Shown in pieces: positions 26,762-28,695 of a DNA stretch of 28,695 nt. A program made the position numbers and the translations under genes. Numbering within the stretch: the first letter of the stretch is position 1; each line of letters begins with the position of its first letter. The notes beneath the pieces were generated by a model. It did not search any database. It was given only the letters and a program-made list of their open reading frames with translations, and was not told the DNA's origin. This stretch comes from Pseudomonadota bacterium (GTDB taxonomy: Bacteria > Pseudomonadota > Alphaproteobacteria > Caulobacterales > Caulobacteraceae), in contig JAEZCL010000205.1 of the NCBI GenBank assembly GCA_023433585.1, positions 1-28,695 of the forward strand. The letters are read 5' to 3'.

Positions 26762-28695
26762 TCGAACTCCACCAGCACGTCGTCGGCCGCGACGCTGTCG
26801 CCCGCAGCGGCGCCGACGGCCTTGACCACGCCGTCGGTTTCGGCGCGCAGGATGTTCTGCATCTTCATGGCCTCGATCACGGCCACGGCCTCGCCGGACT
26901 TCACCGCCTGGCCCGGCGCGACGTTGATGGAGACCACCAGGCCCGGCATGGGCGACTGGATCAGCTTGGAGGTGTCCGGCGCCGCCTTTTCGGGCAGGCG
27001 GGCGTAGAGGTCGGCGATGTGGGGCGCCAGCACCCGCACACGCGCCCGGGACGCCCGGTGGCGGATGTCGAAGCCGTCGGGCGCGCGCCTGACCTCCGCC
27101 GTGAACGGGCGGCCGTCCAGCACGGCGCGGAACTGGGCCAGGCCGGGGCGCCAGTCGATCTCGGACAGGGTGACGGCCCGGTCCTGGTCGTCCAGCGCGA
27201 TGACCAGGGCCTCGTCCTCGTCATAGCCCAGGGACGCGGCCACGCGGTCCTGGCCGATCAGCACGGCCCAGTCGGTGCGGTCGGAAGGGTCGCCCGCCAA
27301 CTCGGCCAGAACCTCGTTCATGGCTACGGCCGACGCGACCATCACGTCGCGCCCGAAGTCGTCCGGCGGCAGGCCGTCGAAACCGTCGGGAAACTCGTCG
27401 GCGATGTAGCTGGTGGACAGGTCGCCCGAGCGGAAGCGGTCCTGGTCCATCACCGCCGCCAGGAAGGGAACGTTGTGGCCGAGGCCCTCCAGGTGCGTGT
27501 CCTCCAGCGCCCTGGCCATGCCCTCGATCGCCCCCTCGCGGGTGGGCGCCCAGGCGCACAGCTTGGCGATCATGGGGTCGTAGAACATCGAGATTTCGTC
27601 GCCCTCGCGGACGCCGGAATCGTTGCGCACCACATAGCCGTCGGGGTGCTCGCCCTCGTCCGGCTGTTCGTAGCGCACCAGCCGCCCGATGGAGGGCAGG
27701 AAGCCGCGATAGGGATCCTCGGCGTAGATGCGGCTCTCGATGGCCCAGCCGTCGATCTTCAGGGCCTTCTGGGTCAGCGCCAGCTTTTCACCCCAGGCGG
27801 AACGGATCATCTGCTCCACCAGATCGACACCGGTGATGAGCTCCGTCACCGGATGCTCCACCTGAAGACGGGTGTTCATCTCAAGGAAATAGAACGACTT
27901 GTCCTGACCGGCCACGAACTCCACCGTGCCGGCGGAGGCGTAGTTCACCGCCTGGGCCAGGGCGACGGCCTGGGCGCCCATGGCGGCGCGGGTGGCGTCG
28001 TCCAGAAGCGGGCTCGGCGCCTCCTCGATGACCTTCTGGTTGCGCCGCTGGATCGAGCATTCGCGCTCGAACAGGTGGATGACGTTTCCATGCTTGTCGC
28101 CCAGCACCTGGATCTCGATGTGGCGCGGGTCGACGATGAATTTCTCCAGAAACACCCGGTCGTCGCCAAAGGCGTTCTTCGCCTCGGCCTTCACGGCGGA
28201 AAAGCCCTCGGCCATGTCGGCGTCCGAATGGGCCACGCGGATGCCCTTGCCGCCGCCGCCCGCCGACGCCTTTATCATGACCGGATAGCCGATCTCGCGG
28301 GCGATCCTGACGGCCTCCTCCGGCGTCTCGATCAGCCCCATGTGGCCGGGCACGGTGGAGACGCCCGCCTCCGCCGCAAGCTTCTTGGACGTGATCTTGT
28401 CGCCCATCGCCTCGATGGCTTTGGGCGGCGGCCCGACAAAGATAATGCCTTCTTTTTCAAGAGCGGCGGCGAAGGCGGCGTTCTCAGAGAGGAAGCCATA
28501 GCCCGGATGCACTGCCTCTGCGCCTGTCTGCTTGCAGGCGGCAATGATCTTGTCGATCTGGAGATAAGACTCCTTGGCAGGCGACGCGCCGATATGCACA
28601 GCCTCATCGGCCATGCGCACATGCAGCGCCTCACGATCGGCGTCGGAATAGACCGCGATGGTGCGCACGCCCAGGCGCTTGGCGGTCTTGATGAC
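26758..28695 (-). CDS. pccA: Acyl-CoA carboxylase alpha subunit (propionyl-CoA carboxylase type), 5'-truncated
   Basis: About 645 residues are visible; the gene runs off the right edge, with 'VIKTAKRLGVRTIAVYSDAD' of the biotin carboxylase N terminus at the border, so only some 12-15 residues are missing. Order: biotin carboxylase with ATP-grasp ('IKASAGGGGKGIRVAH', 'FLEMNTRLQVEHPVTE'), the linker domain typical of PccA, and a C-terminal biotinyl domain ('PMPGLVVSINVAPGQ', biotin Lys in 'EAMKMQN', 34 residues from the end). With a beta subunit encoded elsewhere it carboxylates propionyl-CoA; methylcrotonyl- or acetyl-CoA carboxylase alpha is the alternative. A patch at the 5' end has different codon use. 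Confidence 0.88.
   Translation of the reverse strand, partial: VIKTAKRLGVRTIAVYSDADREALHVRMADEAVHIGASPAKESYLQIDKIIAACKQTGAEAVHPGYGFLSENAAFAAALEKEGIIFVGPPPKAIEAMGDKITSKKLAAEAGVSTVPGHMGLIETPEEAVRIAREIGYPVMIKASAGGGGKGIRVAHSDADMAEGFSAVKAEAKNAFGDDRVFLEKFIVDPRHIEIQVLGDKHGNVIHLFERECSIQRRNQKVIEEAPSPLLDDATRAAMGAQAVALAQAVNYASAGTVEFVAGQDKSFYFLEMNTRLQVEHPVTELITGVDLVEQMIRSAWGEKLALTQKALKIDGWAIESRIYAEDPYRGFLPSIGRLVRYEQPDEGEHPDGYVVRNDSGVREGDEISMFYDPMIAKLCAWAPTREGAIEGMARALEDTHLEGLGHNVPFLAAVMDQDRFRSGDLSTSYIADEFPDGFDGLPPDDFGRDVMVASAVAMNEVLAELAGDPSDRTDWAVLIGQDRVAASLGYDEDEALVIALDDQDRAVTLSEIDWRPGLAQFRAVLDGRPFTAEVRRAPDGFDIRHRASRARVRVLAPHIADLYARLPEKAAPDTSKLIQSPMPGLVVSINVAPGQAVKSGEAVAVIEAMKMQNILRAETDGVVKAVGAAAGDSVAADDVLVEFE

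Noticed and set aside
1..28695. tRNA, rRNA, CRISPR array or riboswitch
   Set aside because: No T-loop or acceptor-stem pattern, no regularly spaced direct repeats and no recognisable riboswitch core were found when reading both strands.

Overview
The window is high-GC, densely packed DNA from an alphaproteobacterium. Gene content and style (S46 dipeptidyl-peptidase, DUF4168 protein, DUF1289 protein, a small secreted protein with the 'C..RPVTGS...C' pattern, uvrC and pgsA near each other, GANTC sites, many ATGA/GTGA overlaps) suggest Caulobacterales, most likely Brevundimonas or a close relative. This placement is an inference from style and was not checked by a search. Both ends cut genes: a DUF3617 protein on the left and the alpha subunit of an acyl-CoA carboxylase on the right.

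Layout. Positions 1-1538 hold a DUF3617 protein and, convergent to it, two tandem DUF4870-type membrane proteins. Positions 1631-4829 (minus strand) hold a pterin gene cluster. A 26-residue membrane microprotein is followed by a FolB/FolX-like aldolase, a pteridine-reductase-like SDR, an unrecognised two-helix membrane protein, a PTPS/QueD-like protein and a second FolB. The first five are overlapping or nearly so. Positions 4914-7753 (plus) hold a Nudix hydrolase, a YdcZ-type half transporter and uvrC. Positions 7758-9840 hold two PIN-domain toxin-antitoxin modules flanking a beta-carbonic anhydrase. The second toxin's stop codon overlaps the start of pgsA (9837-10457). An S46 peptidase (minus) and a divergent permease-ATPase-adaptor ABC export operon follow to 15678.

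Positions 15681-17109 (minus) hold a crotonase-fold protein, a small secreted protein and a previously hidden 50-residue ORF whose start codon lies in a potential hairpin. Positions 17198-18050 hold a DUF1289 protein and a membrane-anchored retropepsin-like protease. A convergent gap filled by two long palindromes comes next, then TSUP permease, dusA and a solitary C5 DNA methyltransferase (all minus). The rest is a DUF4168 tandem-repeat protein with a textbook terminator, a Kef-type antiporter, a von Willebrand A lipoprotein-like/secreted protein, a 106-bp three-armed palindromic element, a DUF805 protein and the carboxylase subunit.

The most notable system is the pterin operon: its gene set (two FolB-fold enzymes, a PTR1-like reductase, a PTPS-like enzyme) fits production of a reduced pterin cofactor as well as folate, and it carries two membrane proteins of unknown role. 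Other points of interest are the physical coupling of a toxin gene to the essential phospholipid gene pgsA, several genes that look leaderless, and regulatory-looking palindromes and GANTC pairs upstream of the orphan methyltransferase. No rRNA, tRNA, CRISPR array, insertion sequence or prophage was seen.
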